A DNA stretch of 64,000 bases from Arachis hypogaea (taxonomy: Eukaryota > Streptophyta > Magnoliopsida > Fabales > Fabaceae): the NCBI RefSeq assembly GCF_003086295.3, contig NC_092051.1, positions 73,285,772 to 73,349,771 of the forward strand, written 5' to 3'. Under the pieces are notes generated by a model. It had not been told where the DNA came from. It ran no database searches and saw nothing but the letters and a program-made list of their open reading frames with translations. Shown here piece after piece: positions 44,866 through 54,733 of this stretch (the first letter of the stretch is position 1; each line of letters starts with the position of its first letter). The position numbers were made by a program, and so were the translations under genes.

Positions 44866-46734
44866 AAGAAAGGAGAGAGAAAAAGAAAAGAAGAGGAATC
44901 CTCTATGTCACAGTAAAGAGGATCCTTATTATTAGTAGAAGAAAAGAGGAAGAAATTCGAACACAGATAGAAGAGGGGGGTTCGAATTTGGTGATGATGT
45001 GAGGAAGAGATGTTAGTTAATGAATGAATAAATAGAATAGGATGAGAGAGAGAGAGGGAATTTTCGAAAATTATTTTTGAAAAGGAGTTAGTGACTTTTG
45101 AAAATTGGTTTTTGAAAATGTGTTAGTAAATTTTTTTTTTTGAAAAAATAAAAATAATTAGTTAATAAAAAAGAAATTTTTGAAAAAGAGGGAAGATATT
45201 TTCGAAAATTAGAGAGAGAGAGTTAGTTGGGTAGTTTTGAAAAAGTTAAGAGACAAACAAAAAGTTAGTTAGTTAGTTGAAACAAATTTTGAAAAGATAA
45301 GAAGTTAGGGAGATAGAAAAGATATTTTGAAAAGATATTTTTGAAAAAGATAAGATAAGAAGATATTTTTGAAAAGATATGATAGAAGTTAGTTTTTTGA
45401 AAAAGATTTGAATTTTTTAAAATCTCAATTAATGACTTGATTCATAAGAAATCACAAGATATGATTCTAGAACTTAAAGTTTGAATCTTTCTTAACAAGC
45501 AAGTAACAAACTTCAAATTTTTGAATCAAAACATTAATTGTTATTGTTATTTTCGAAAATATGGTATAAAAATAAGAAAAAGATTTTTGAAAAATATTTT
45601 TGCAATTTTCAAAAATAACTAAGAATTTTGAAAAAGATTTGATTTTTGAAAAAGATTTTGAAAAAGATAAGATTTTCAAATTGAAAATTTGATTTGACTC
45701 ATGAGAAACAATTTGATTTTTAAAAATTTTTGAAAAAGTCAACTCAAATTTTCGAATTTGATGAGAGAAAAAGGGAAAGATATTTTTTTTTTGATTTTTT
45801 GAATTTTTATGATGCAAGAGGAAAACACTAAAAGGATGCAATGCATGAAATTTTTAGATCAAAACAATGAATGCATGCAAGAATGCTATGAATGTCAAGA
45901 TGAACACCAAGAACACTATGAATGTCATGATGAACATCAAGAACATATTTTTGAAAAATTTTTAATGCAAAGAAAACATGCAAGACACCAAACTTAGAAT
46001 TCTTTAATGCTTAGGCACTAAGAATTCAAGAATGCATATGATAAACATGAAAAGACACCAAACAAAAAATCATCAAGATCATACAAGAAGACTTACCAAG
46101 AACAACTTGAAGATCATGAAGAACACTATGAATGCATGATATTTTCGAAAAAATGCAAGATGCATATGCAATTGACACCAACTTATAACATGACTCAAGA
46201 CTCAAACAAGAAACACAAAAATATTTTTGATTTTTTTTTATTTTCTAATTTTTTTTTTGTTTTTTCGAAAATTATATGAAAAAGGAAAAATAAGGATTCC
46301 AAAAATTTTTAATATGAATTCCAGGAATCTTGCCATGTTAGTCTAAAGCTTCAGTCCAGGAATTAGACATGGCTCACTAGCCGGCCAAGCTTTCAAAGAA
46401 AGCTCCAGTCCAAAACACTAGACATGGCCAATGGCCAGCCAAGCTTCAGCAGGTGATCATGGATCAGCAGCAGGTGGATGAGCAATAACTAAATTGCTCT
46501 TGATAACAAATTGCAAGCCTCAGTCCAAAAGAATTTAGACATGGCTTTGCAGCCAGCCAGGCTTCACATGCTTCATGAAACACTAGAATTCATTCTTAAA
46601 AATTTTGAATAAAATTTTTGAAAAACATTTTTATTTTTTCGAAAATAGGTGAGAAAATTTTTGAGAAGAAAACAAAAAGAAAATTACCTAATCTGAGCAA
46701 CAAGATGAACCGTCAGTTGTCCAAACTCGAACAA
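44866..46734 (-). other. F1 5' leader (non-coding)
   Basis: AT-rich with runs of GAAAAAGAT/ATTTTTGAAAA. A block of ATGAATGCATG and GAACACCAAGAA phrases follows at 45830-46140. Three imperfect repeats with TTAGACATGGC lie at 46350-46565. Open frames here are low complexity. Confidence 0.6.
46350..46565. repeat. Three imperfect repeats beside the F1 primer site
   Basis: Units near 46357-46397, 46400-46445 and 46518-46563 share CAGTCCA, then TTAGACATGGC or CTAGACATGGC, then GCCAGCCAAGCTT or GCCGGCCAAGCTT. They lie 170-390 bp from the primer site. Confidence 0.75.
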
Positions 46735-46811
46735 TCCCCGGCAACGGCGCCAAAAACTTGGTGCACGAAATTGTGATGTCCAGGCTCAAACAATCCCCGG
46801 CAACGGCGCCA
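46735..46811 (-). promoter_or_regulatory. Two tandem primer binding sites (tRNA-Asp type), F1
   Basis: TGGCGCCGTTGCCGGGGA occurs at 46794-46811 (6 nt from the 5' LTR) and again at 46735-46752, exactly 59 bp apart. Both are perfect complements of the tRNA-Asp 3' end as I recall it. Confidence 0.9.
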
Positions 46812-46817
46812 AAAACT

Positions 46818-48460
46818 TGGTGCACGAAATTGTGATGTCCAGGCTCAAACAATCCCCGGCAACGTGAGCAACTTGGTGCTCTGATCTCAATACATAATTG
46901 TCACAACTTCGATACAACTAACCAGCAAGTGCACTGGGTCGTCCAAGTAATACCTTACGTGAGTAAGGGTCGAATCCCACGGAGATTGTTGGTATGAAGC
47001 AAGCTATGGTCACCTTGTAAATCTCAGTCAGGCAGATATAAAGTGATAATGGTGTTTTTGAATATTATATAATAAAATAGGGATTGAGGTACTTATGTAA
47101 ATCATTGGTAGGAATTTTAGATAAGCGAATGGAGATGCTTTTCGTTCCTCTGAACCTCTGCTTTCCTGCTATCTTCATCCAATCAGTCTTACTCCTTTCC
47201 ATGGCTGGCTTTATGCAAGGGCATCACCGTTGTCAGTGGCTACATCCCCTCCTCTCAGTGAATAATATGCTCACGCACCCTGTCACGGCACGACTATTCA
47301 TCTGTCGGTTCCCGATCATGCTGGAATAGGATTCACCCTCCTTTTGCGTCTGTCACTAACGCCCAGCACTCGCGAGTTTGAAGCTCGTCACAGTCATTCA
47401 ATCATTGAATCCTACTCAGAATACCACAGACAAGGTTTAGACCTTCCGGATTCTCTTGAATGCCGCCATCATTCTAGCTTACGCCACGAAGATTCCGGTT
47501 AGGAGATCTTAAAGATACTCATTCTAGCTTAATTCATGTAGAACAGAAGTGTTTGTCAGGCACGCGTTCATAAGGGAGAAGGATGACGAGCGTCACACAT
47601 AATCATCACCTTCATCACGTTCTTGGGTGCGAATGGATATCTTAGAAGCGAAATAAGAAGAATTGAATAGAAAACAGTAGTACTTTGCATTAATCTTTGA
47701 GGAACAGCAGAGCTCCACACCTTAATCTATGGAGTGTAGAAACTCTACCGTATGAAAATACATAAGTGAAGGTCCAGGCATGGCCGTGTGGCCAGCCCCT
47801 ATGGTCTAAGAACAATGCGTTCAAAGATGGTCAAAAAGACTAGTAAAGGGTCCTATTTATAATAAACTAGCTACTAGGGTTTACATGAGTAAGTAATTGA
47901 TGCATAAATCCACTTCCTGGGCCCACTTGGTGTGTGTTTGGGCTGAGCCTGAGTGTTGCACGTGCAGAGGCCATTTGTGGAGTTGAACGCCAGTTTCTGT
48001 GCCAGTTTGGGCGTTCAACTCTGGTTTTGGATCCTTTTCTGGCGCTGGACGCCAGATTTGGGCAGAAGGCTGGCGTTGAACGCCAGTTTACGTCGTCAAT
48101 TCTTAGCCAAATATGGACTATTATATATTGCTGGAAAGCCCTGGATGTCTACTTTCCAACGCAATTGGAAGCGCGCCATTTCGAGTTCTGTAGCTCCCGA
48201 AAATCCACTTTGAGTGCAGGAAGGTCAGAATCCAACAACATCAGTAGTCCTTTTTCAACCTCTGAATCTGATTTCTGCTCAAGTCCCTCAATTTCAGCCA
48301 GAAAATACCTGAAATCACAGAAAAACACACAAACTCATAGTAAAGTCCAGAAATGTGAATTTAACATAAAAACTAAGAAAAACATCCCTAAAAGTAACTA
48401 GATCCTACTAAAAACATACTAAAAACAATGCCAAAAAGCGTATAAATTATCCGCTCATCA
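46818..48460 (-). repeat. F1 5' LTR
   Basis: 1643 bp, almost identical to 37698-39341. U5 stems are at 46922-46937 and 46953-46968; the T-arm-complementary motif is at 46967-46978. A degenerate third copy of the 59-bp unit starts at 46861. Confidence 0.95.
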
Positions 48461-48465
48461 CCAGC

Positions 48466-50169
48466 TACTTGATTTTCTGACCCTTTTCTATCTTTTATCT
48501 CAATATCAAACTCCTGAAGGAGCAACACCCATCTGATTAAACTTGGTGTAGAATCCTGCTTAGTTAGAATGTACTTCAAAGCAGCATGATCAGTATAAAC
48601 AATAACCTTAGAACCAATTAAATAGGACCTAAACTTATCAACAGCATACACAATAGCAAATAATTGTTTTTCTGTAGTTGTGTAATTCTTTTGGGCATCA
48701 TCTAACACACGGCTAGCATAGTAAACGACATGTATAAGCTTACCATGCCTCTGCCCTAAAACAGTGCCTATAGCAAAGTCACTAGCATCACACATTAATT
48801 CAAATGGTAAATCCCAGTCAGGGGGAGCTATGATGGGGGCAGAGGTAAGGTTTGCTTTCAGAGTTTCAAAAGCATGCAGACATTCAGCATTGAAAACAAA
48901 GCGAACATCAACAACCAACAATTTGCTTAATGGTTTAGTAATTTTAGAAAAATCCTTTATAAATCTTCTATAAAATCCTGCATGACCCAAGAAACTCCTG
49001 ACTGCCTTAACATTAGCTGGTGGTGGTAATTTTTCAATTACCTCCACCTTTGCTCTATCAACCTCAATTCCCTTACTTGAAATTCGGTGTCCAAGAACAA
49101 TACCTTCTGTAACCATAAAATGACATTTTTCCCAATTAAAAATAAGGTTTGATTCTTAACACCGTTTCAAGACAAGAGATAAATGCTTAAGGCAATATTC
49201 AAAAGAATTACCAAAAATAGAAAAATCATCCATAAATACCTCAATGAACTTTTCAACCATATCAAAAAAAATTGAAAGCATACGCCTCTGAAAAGTTGCT
49301 GGAGCATTACAAAGTCCAAAAGGCATTTTCCTGTAGGCAAATACTCCAAAGGGGCATGTGAATGCTATCTTCTCTTGATCTTGAGGGTCCACTACAATTT
49401 GATTATATCCAGAATATCCATCTAGAAAATAATAAAAAGCATGACCGGCTAACCTCTCAAGCATCTGATCAATGAAAGGCAGGGGGAAGTGATCCTTCTT
49501 TGTAGTAGTGTTTAGCCTCCTATAGTCTATACACATTCTCCAACCCGTGACTGTTCTTATAGGAATAAGCTCATTCTTTTCATTCTTGATCACTGTCATC
49601 CCTCTTTTCTTGGGAACTACCTGCACAGGACTTACCCAAGGACTATCAGAAATAGGGTAAATAATACCTGCTTCCCATAATTTCATTACCTCTTTTTAGA
49701 CCACCTCTTTCATAGTTGGATTGAGTCTCTTTTGTGGTTGCACAACTGGTTTAGCATCATCTTCAAGGAGGATCTTGTGCATACACTTGGTTGGACTAAT
49801 CCCCTTCAAGTCACTAATGGACCACCCAAGAGCTGTTTTATGGCTCCTGAGCACTGAAATAAGCGCTTCTTCCTCTTCAGGCTTCAGGGAAGAGCTAATA
49901 ATCACTGGATAGGAATCATTTTCACCCAAGAACACATATTTCAGAGAAGGAGGTAAAGGTTTAAGCTCAAGCTTGGGGGCTTCTTCCTCTGCTTTAGGTG
50001 TGTGAACTATAGCCTTCTGGGGTGGTGAATCATCAACTTTAACTAATTCATACTCATAAATAGGATCCAGAATGTCATCAAGCACCTCAGCTTTCAGTAC
50101 CTCTTGAACAAGTGGTTCAATAACATCTATTTTCATACACCCTTCAGAATCATTAGGGTACTTGAGAGC
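48466..50169 (-). pseudogene. RT and RNase H of H1
   Basis: Reverse transcription enzyme of an Athila-like element. An N-terminal linker (IDVIEPLVQEVLKAEVL, PLPPSLKYVFLGENDSYP) leads into RT: SPWVSPVQVVPKKRGMT, MCIDYRRLNTTTKKDHFPL, YSGYNQIVVDPQDQEK, FAYRKMPFGLCNAPATF and the catalytic FMDDFSIFG. Then come [13 protein letters not shown] and RNase H with Asp in [14 protein letters not shown], Glu in [17 protein letters not shown] and Asp in [12 protein letters not shown]. Stops are TAA at about 49696 and 49156 in one frame with no shift. It ends at GSENQVA where F1 inserted. Its 5' side is cut by X. Confidence 0.9.
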
Positions 50170-50874
50170 TGGTGCACGAAATCACAATCACACTTTTGCA
50201 ATTCCGCACAACTAACCAGCAAGTGCACTGGGTCGTCCAAGTAATACCTTACGTGAGTAAGGGTCGATCCCACAGAGATTGTCGGCTTGAAGCAAGCTAT
50301 GGTTATCTTGTAACTCTTAGTCAGGATATCAATAATTCTCAGATTTAATTGTAAAAAGTAAAAGAACATGAAATAAATACTTGTTTTGCAGTAATGGAGA
50401 ATAGGTTGAGGTTTTGGAGATGCTTTGTCTTCTGAAGCTCTGCTTTCCTGCTGTCTTCTTCTTCATGCACGTAAGGCTCCTTCCATGGCAAGCTTTATGT
50501 TGGGCATCACCGTTGTCAATGGCTACTTCTCGTCCTTTCAGTGAAAATGTTCCAAATGCGCTGTCACCGCACGGCAAATCATCTGTCGGTTCTCGATCAT
50601 GTCGGAATAGGATCCATTGATCCTTTTGCATCTGTCACTACGCCCAACACTCACGAGTTTGAAGCTCGTCACAGTCATCCCTTTCCAGATCCTACTCAGA
50701 ATACCACAGACAAGGTTTAGACGTTCTGGATCTCAGGAATGGCCGCGAATAATTCTAGCTTATACCACGAAGACTCTGATCTGAATCATGAGGCTAAGAG
50801 ATATTCATTCAATCTAAGATAGAACGGAGGTGGTTGTCAGGCACGCGTTCATAGGTGAGAATGATGATGAGTGT
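50170..50874 (-). repeat. X LTR, first part (interrupted by C)
   Basis: The plus strand opens TGGTGCACGAAATCACAATC, like F1 and S3. U5 has TGGGATCGACCC (50261-50271), stem CCTTA-CTCACG-TAAGG (50247-50262) and stem CCAG-TGCACTTG-CTGG (50216-50231). The presumed target copy is agagc at 50165-50169. The LTR continues at 63248. Confidence 0.9.
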
Positions 50875-51397
50875 TGTAACGACCCAACTTCCAGCATGTC
50901 TAGATCATACTAGAAATCGAATGTTACCAACTTGTTTTTCCTTTTTGTATTATTAATTAATAAATATAAGCCTGTACGTTGTTAAAACCCCGCGAATTTT
51001 ACAAGTAAATTTTTTTTAACAAGAATAATTTAAAGTCGCATACCTTCCATATATCAAGGGATAATTAAACATTCACATACATAAGACAAAAGATAACAGA
51101 ATATGGAACAACACACTATAATATACATCATGTTACAGAAGTGGTTCAGTTATTTAAGCATAGAGCTATGGTACAGCACCCCTAAGTCAGTGACTCATAT
51201 AGTATATACATATATGTACATAAGACGCCCCAGGGCCTGGCCTGACCAAAAGCCCCTAAGCTGGCACCCAGGTTAGCCTAACTCTGATATATGCCTATTC
51301 CCTCTAATCATGCTAACAAAAGTGAGGGAGACACTCTAATGTACTGAAGTTAGACTAGGCGTTTCAAAAAGTCTCCTCAATCCTGGTCTAGAGTACC

Positions 51398-52075
51398 TCA
51401 CGAAAAATCACCGGGCGAATGGTGATGCTCGCCTGCTGGCGCCTCACCTGGCTCATCGTCATCGCTGCCAGAGGAGATAACTATGAAGTTAGGATCTTCC
51501 TCTGGATCTTCTTCTTCTTTGTCCTCTTCTTCTGCCGGAGTGATAGCAGAGGAACCACTGCTGGCCACAGGAACCATAAAAGGATAGCTACCAAACAAAA
51601 TACAGTCGGGAGAAGGAGGTGGCGCCTCCATGATCTGATCATACTCATGTCCCTGCTGCTCATCAAAGACTGGAGGCTCGATCGGCTCAGGTAAAGGATC
51701 ATGCTCGGGTGGTAACACAGGAACACCCCACTCATCAAGGACAAAGGGTGCAGGAGGTGCCTCATGGATATGCTGGGCAGGTATAGGCACATCAAGTAGA
51801 GGAGGTTTAGGTGGAGGAGGATAGTCAGGTGGAGGTGGCATCTGCTCCTCAGGATGAGGTATCCCAGGTCCGCCGGGGTGTAACCAAGATAAAGGAAAGT
51901 CATAGGGTGCATCAGGATTAAAGTATGCTGTCCTAATAGGGTACTGGAATGATCTACCACGAACTACATAATTACGGATACGAGGTACCGCACAGTAGAT
52001 GTAATACTCGCCACGCACCGGGTCCTCGTGGATGTACGGTGGATCAATCTCGTAGAATAGGACTCCCGTGTCCAT
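51398..52075 (-). CDS. 225-aa ORF inside the C 3' LTR, function unknown
   Basis: The frame is in the same sense as the element and opens MDTGVLFYEIDPPYIHEDPV. A tyrosine-rich part follows (YYIYCAVPRIRNYVVRG), then a long proline-rich middle (EEQMPPPPDYPPPPKPP), then an acidic Ser/Glu/Asp tail (SSGSDDDEPGEAPAGEHHH). I see no known domain, signal peptide or membrane segment. The same frame exists in the 5' LTR with a 1-bp deletion and many substitutions. A real protein, a captured gene piece and a chance frame are all possible. An uninterrupted 225 codons and a biased, low-leucine composition favour former coding. No promoter could be assigned. Confidence 0.45.
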   Translation of the reverse strand: MDTGVLFYEIDPPYIHEDPVRGEYYIYCAVPRIRNYVVRGRSFQYPIRTAYFNPDAPYDFPLSWLHPGGPGIPHPEEQMPPPPDYPPPPKPPLLDVPIPAQHIHEAPPAPFVLDEWGVPVLPPEHDPLPEPIEPPVFDEQQGHEYDQIMEAPPPSPDCILFGSYPFMVPVASSGSSAITPAEEEDKEEEDPEEDPNFIVISSGSDDDEPGEAPAGEHHHSPGDFS

Positions 52076-54733
52076 CTGTAGAGGTGTAAGGGGTAAGAAC
52101 TGGGGAGTTCTTAGTAAGGTCGGGGTTTACAGTTAAGTTCGTTTATAATGTCCGTGGTCATAGAAGTATAAATAAATATAGAGTAATATGTACATAACAG
52201 CAACATAAATTAACACATGAACAAGAGAAAAAATAGGAAGTAAATGCACATTCACACATTAATATGCAATCACACAGTTATGCTCAAATAAACAAGGAAT
52301 AGAACAAGAACACAAGAAGATTAGCAATAAATAATGCACAAACAAGTATGATGCATGTCTGTCCCTACTGCAGGTAATGAGCTCATTTGTCGTTTTCGAC
52401 CCGCACCCGACGCAATCCGACCGTCCAAGTCAGATAAGGCCTTCCCAGAACTTAATCCCAGATTAAGTACCGCATACCCTCTACCAAGTGCTCTCGACTT
52501 GCAGGGCTGGTATTTGCTCAGGTCTCAATATACCGCAGGTATGCAAGTCAGGCCTCTACCAAGCATTCAGCTTGCAGGGCTGGTACTACTCTACCGCAGC
52601 CTGTCTGGGAAGCAACATCACAATACGGGCGTCCCCGCACAACATTCACAAGCATTGCCCGAAGGCTCATAATTCACATATAACCATACTTTCCATCATT
52701 TAGCAATCATCATAAATCAAGCATTACAACATCACAGAAAGCTCATTTTACAATTCTCTGTTTACTCTGTAAGGTCAGGTACACAGCTATATCACTTTTA
52801 ACTCTTTTTCTTTTTAACTTAAACACAGGTTTCAAAATCTTGTTTCTTTACCTCATATACCTCTATATCTTCTCTTATACCTCTTTTTAGGTGTTTAGTA
52901 AAGGAAATTAGAGAATTCTCGACTCAAATCTGCCTTCCTGAGGCTTTCAGGGAAAACTGTCTTTTTATCAATATTTTATTATTATTAATAAAATAATATT
53001 ATTATTAAAATAATATTATTAATAAAATAATATATTAATATTTTATTATTAAAATAATAATATATTATTTAACGTTCAAAAATTGCATTTTGACCCCCGG
53101 ACTTATTGGAAATTGCACTTTGACCCCTATAACTTTTAATATTTGCACTTTAGCCCCTCAACTTTTGATTAATTAATTTTCAACTCCAAACTTTTTTATA
53201 ATTGCATTTTGACCCCAAAACTCCTTGAATACACGTTTTCATGTTTTTCCAAAAACCAAAAACATTTTTTTTCAAAAGTTCATCAGATTTCTGCTTGATT
53301 TTCAGCTAGTTTTTCAATCTTTTCGGAAACCGATTTGAACCCGATTTTTATCAAACCAAAGAGAAACTTTTCAGCCATCAAATACACATCAAATAAGCAT
53401 AAAAAATCATGATTTTCATGGCTGAAATGTCACGTTTTTCAGCAGCACCAACAGCCACTTCAAAACCATCATAAACATGATTTTCAAGCATTAAACAACA
53501 AGTTTCCATGATCAAACCATCACACAAACACCCAAAATCAAATCTAAAGCAACAAGATCTGGTTTAACACTTCAAGAACACAGCCAATCATTGACTAATT
53601 TACCAAACCTTACTTCCTTTGCTGCTGTCCAAGATTGCACCAAAAACAAGCTTCCAGAAGCACTTTTATGCCTATTTTATCATCAAAAACAACTTTAGAA
53701 TCTTATGAACCATGAAGGCTGAAGCTTCATGATGATGAAAAGAAGGTTTTCCTCACCTTAAGGTAACTAGAAATCACGTTTTCTTGGAGCTTTTGGTGAT
53801 TGAATAAGAGAACCTAAGAAAGAACATGAAGAAAACATCATTAACTTAAGGAACCACCATGGCCGAATCTTCAAGGAGGAGGAGAAGCCTTCATACCTTG
53901 ATTTACTCCATGAAAAGTGACATAGAAATGAAGAGGAGGAAGAGGTGAACACTTTGGTAAGATTAGATTTTTGATAGGGGTTTCGGTTTGAGAAAGAACG
54001 GAGAAAGTAGCTCAGGTGTTCATGGAAACTTCATGGTTTTCTTTCATGGTGTTCTAAGCTTTTCCAAGAACAAAAATGATAGCCAAGCTTTCCAAGGGAG
54101 GCCGTGGCCTTTGGATGATGATTATCCAAAAGTTACTTGTCAAAATATCTCAGGAAAGGATAATTACTAAAGCTAGATGTATTAGAACTTAAGTAATTAC
54201 ACTACTAATGGATAAACATTAAGTTACTTAGTGTAAATGACACTAGTAACTGGATAATCATAAGAATAAAAGATATATGATGAAGCATTAGCAGTGCTAA
54301 GTTCATCTAAGAATGCCGGTATTATCCGTTACCGGTAGATTTCAAGCTCAGTTATTATATTACTAAACATAGATCAACATTAATCACAGTAGAGAAGATA
54401 ATAATATAATATTCTGAATAAAATAATAATATATGAATATTATATTAATATAATTTTCTCTCGAAATTCGTGACCGGCTCGTCACATAGAGACTAACCAC
54501 GGAAATCAGAATTTTGAAATTCGGGCCCGAAGTGGCTCAAAAACGCAACTCTTCGCGACGTGCCTACTTAGATTAGGAGAGGTGTCCTGTGCAATCAAGC
54601 TGCTGACTCAGCAGCTTGATGACGCAGCACCTGTGCAGTGGAGGTGCTGATATGCATAGAAATTCCTAAAAATTCTGTAAAAATTCCGTTTGATCCCGAA
54701 AAAGCGCCGTTTCTTCGGGGCTAGGCCGTTACA
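52076..54733 (-). other. C 3' LTR, non-coding remainder
   Basis: The plus-strand frame at 52355-52672 and small frames near 53767-54170 are in both LTRs but have no coding character that I trust. AT-rich repeats and the TTTGACCCC repeats lie here. The purine tract TTAGAGGGTAGAA overlaps the pol end at 54734-54746. Confidence 0.5.

Larger units (their letters stand above)
37698..48460 (-). mobile_element. Element F1: complete FIDEL-like retrotransposon lacking RT and integrase, TSD ccagc
   Basis: LTRs 37698-39341 and 46818-48460 flank an interior with leader, gag-protease, double hairpin, palindromes, an intact third ORF and the 3' region. The duplication ccagc is exact at 37693-37697 and 48461-48465. 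The two LTRs differ at fewer than 20 positions that I could count over 1.64 kb, so this is a young insertion. No RT, RNase H or integrase is present in any frame between the LTRs. It split the H1 pol gene. Confidence 0.95.
31562..50169 (-). mobile_element. Element H1: Athila-like Ty3 retrotransposon with RT-RNase H-integrase (right end outside or cut by X)
   Basis: Left LTR 31562 to about 34316 (holding S3), 3' region, integrase 36318-37692, then the F1 insertion, then RNase H and RT 48466-50169. The pol frame reads straight across the F1 insertion (GSENQVA then [11 protein letters not shown]) once F1 and one copy of ccagc are ignored. At 50169 the frame is cut by the X LTR, so gag-protease and the 5' LTR lie beyond the window. 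Element P is its target. Confidence 0.9.
50875..54733 (-). repeat. C 3' LTR
   Basis: 3859 bp. It includes an open 225-aa frame (51398-52075), a TTATTA-rich block (52968-53060), four imperfect 35-45-bp repeats of the TTGCACTTTGACCCC kind (53085-53225) and a long A/C-rich stretch. It lacks the T-arm-complementary and stem-loop block of the Asp-primed elements. Confidence 0.95.

Noticed and set aside
46735..46811. Possible tRNA-Asp genes
   Set aside because: Only the complement of the tRNA 3' end is present, at the primer-site position next to an LTR; no cloverleaf.
52355..52672. 105-aa plus-strand ORF in the C LTR
   Set aside because: Opposite to the element; its counterpart in the 5' LTR is only partly open, and no recognisable motif is present.
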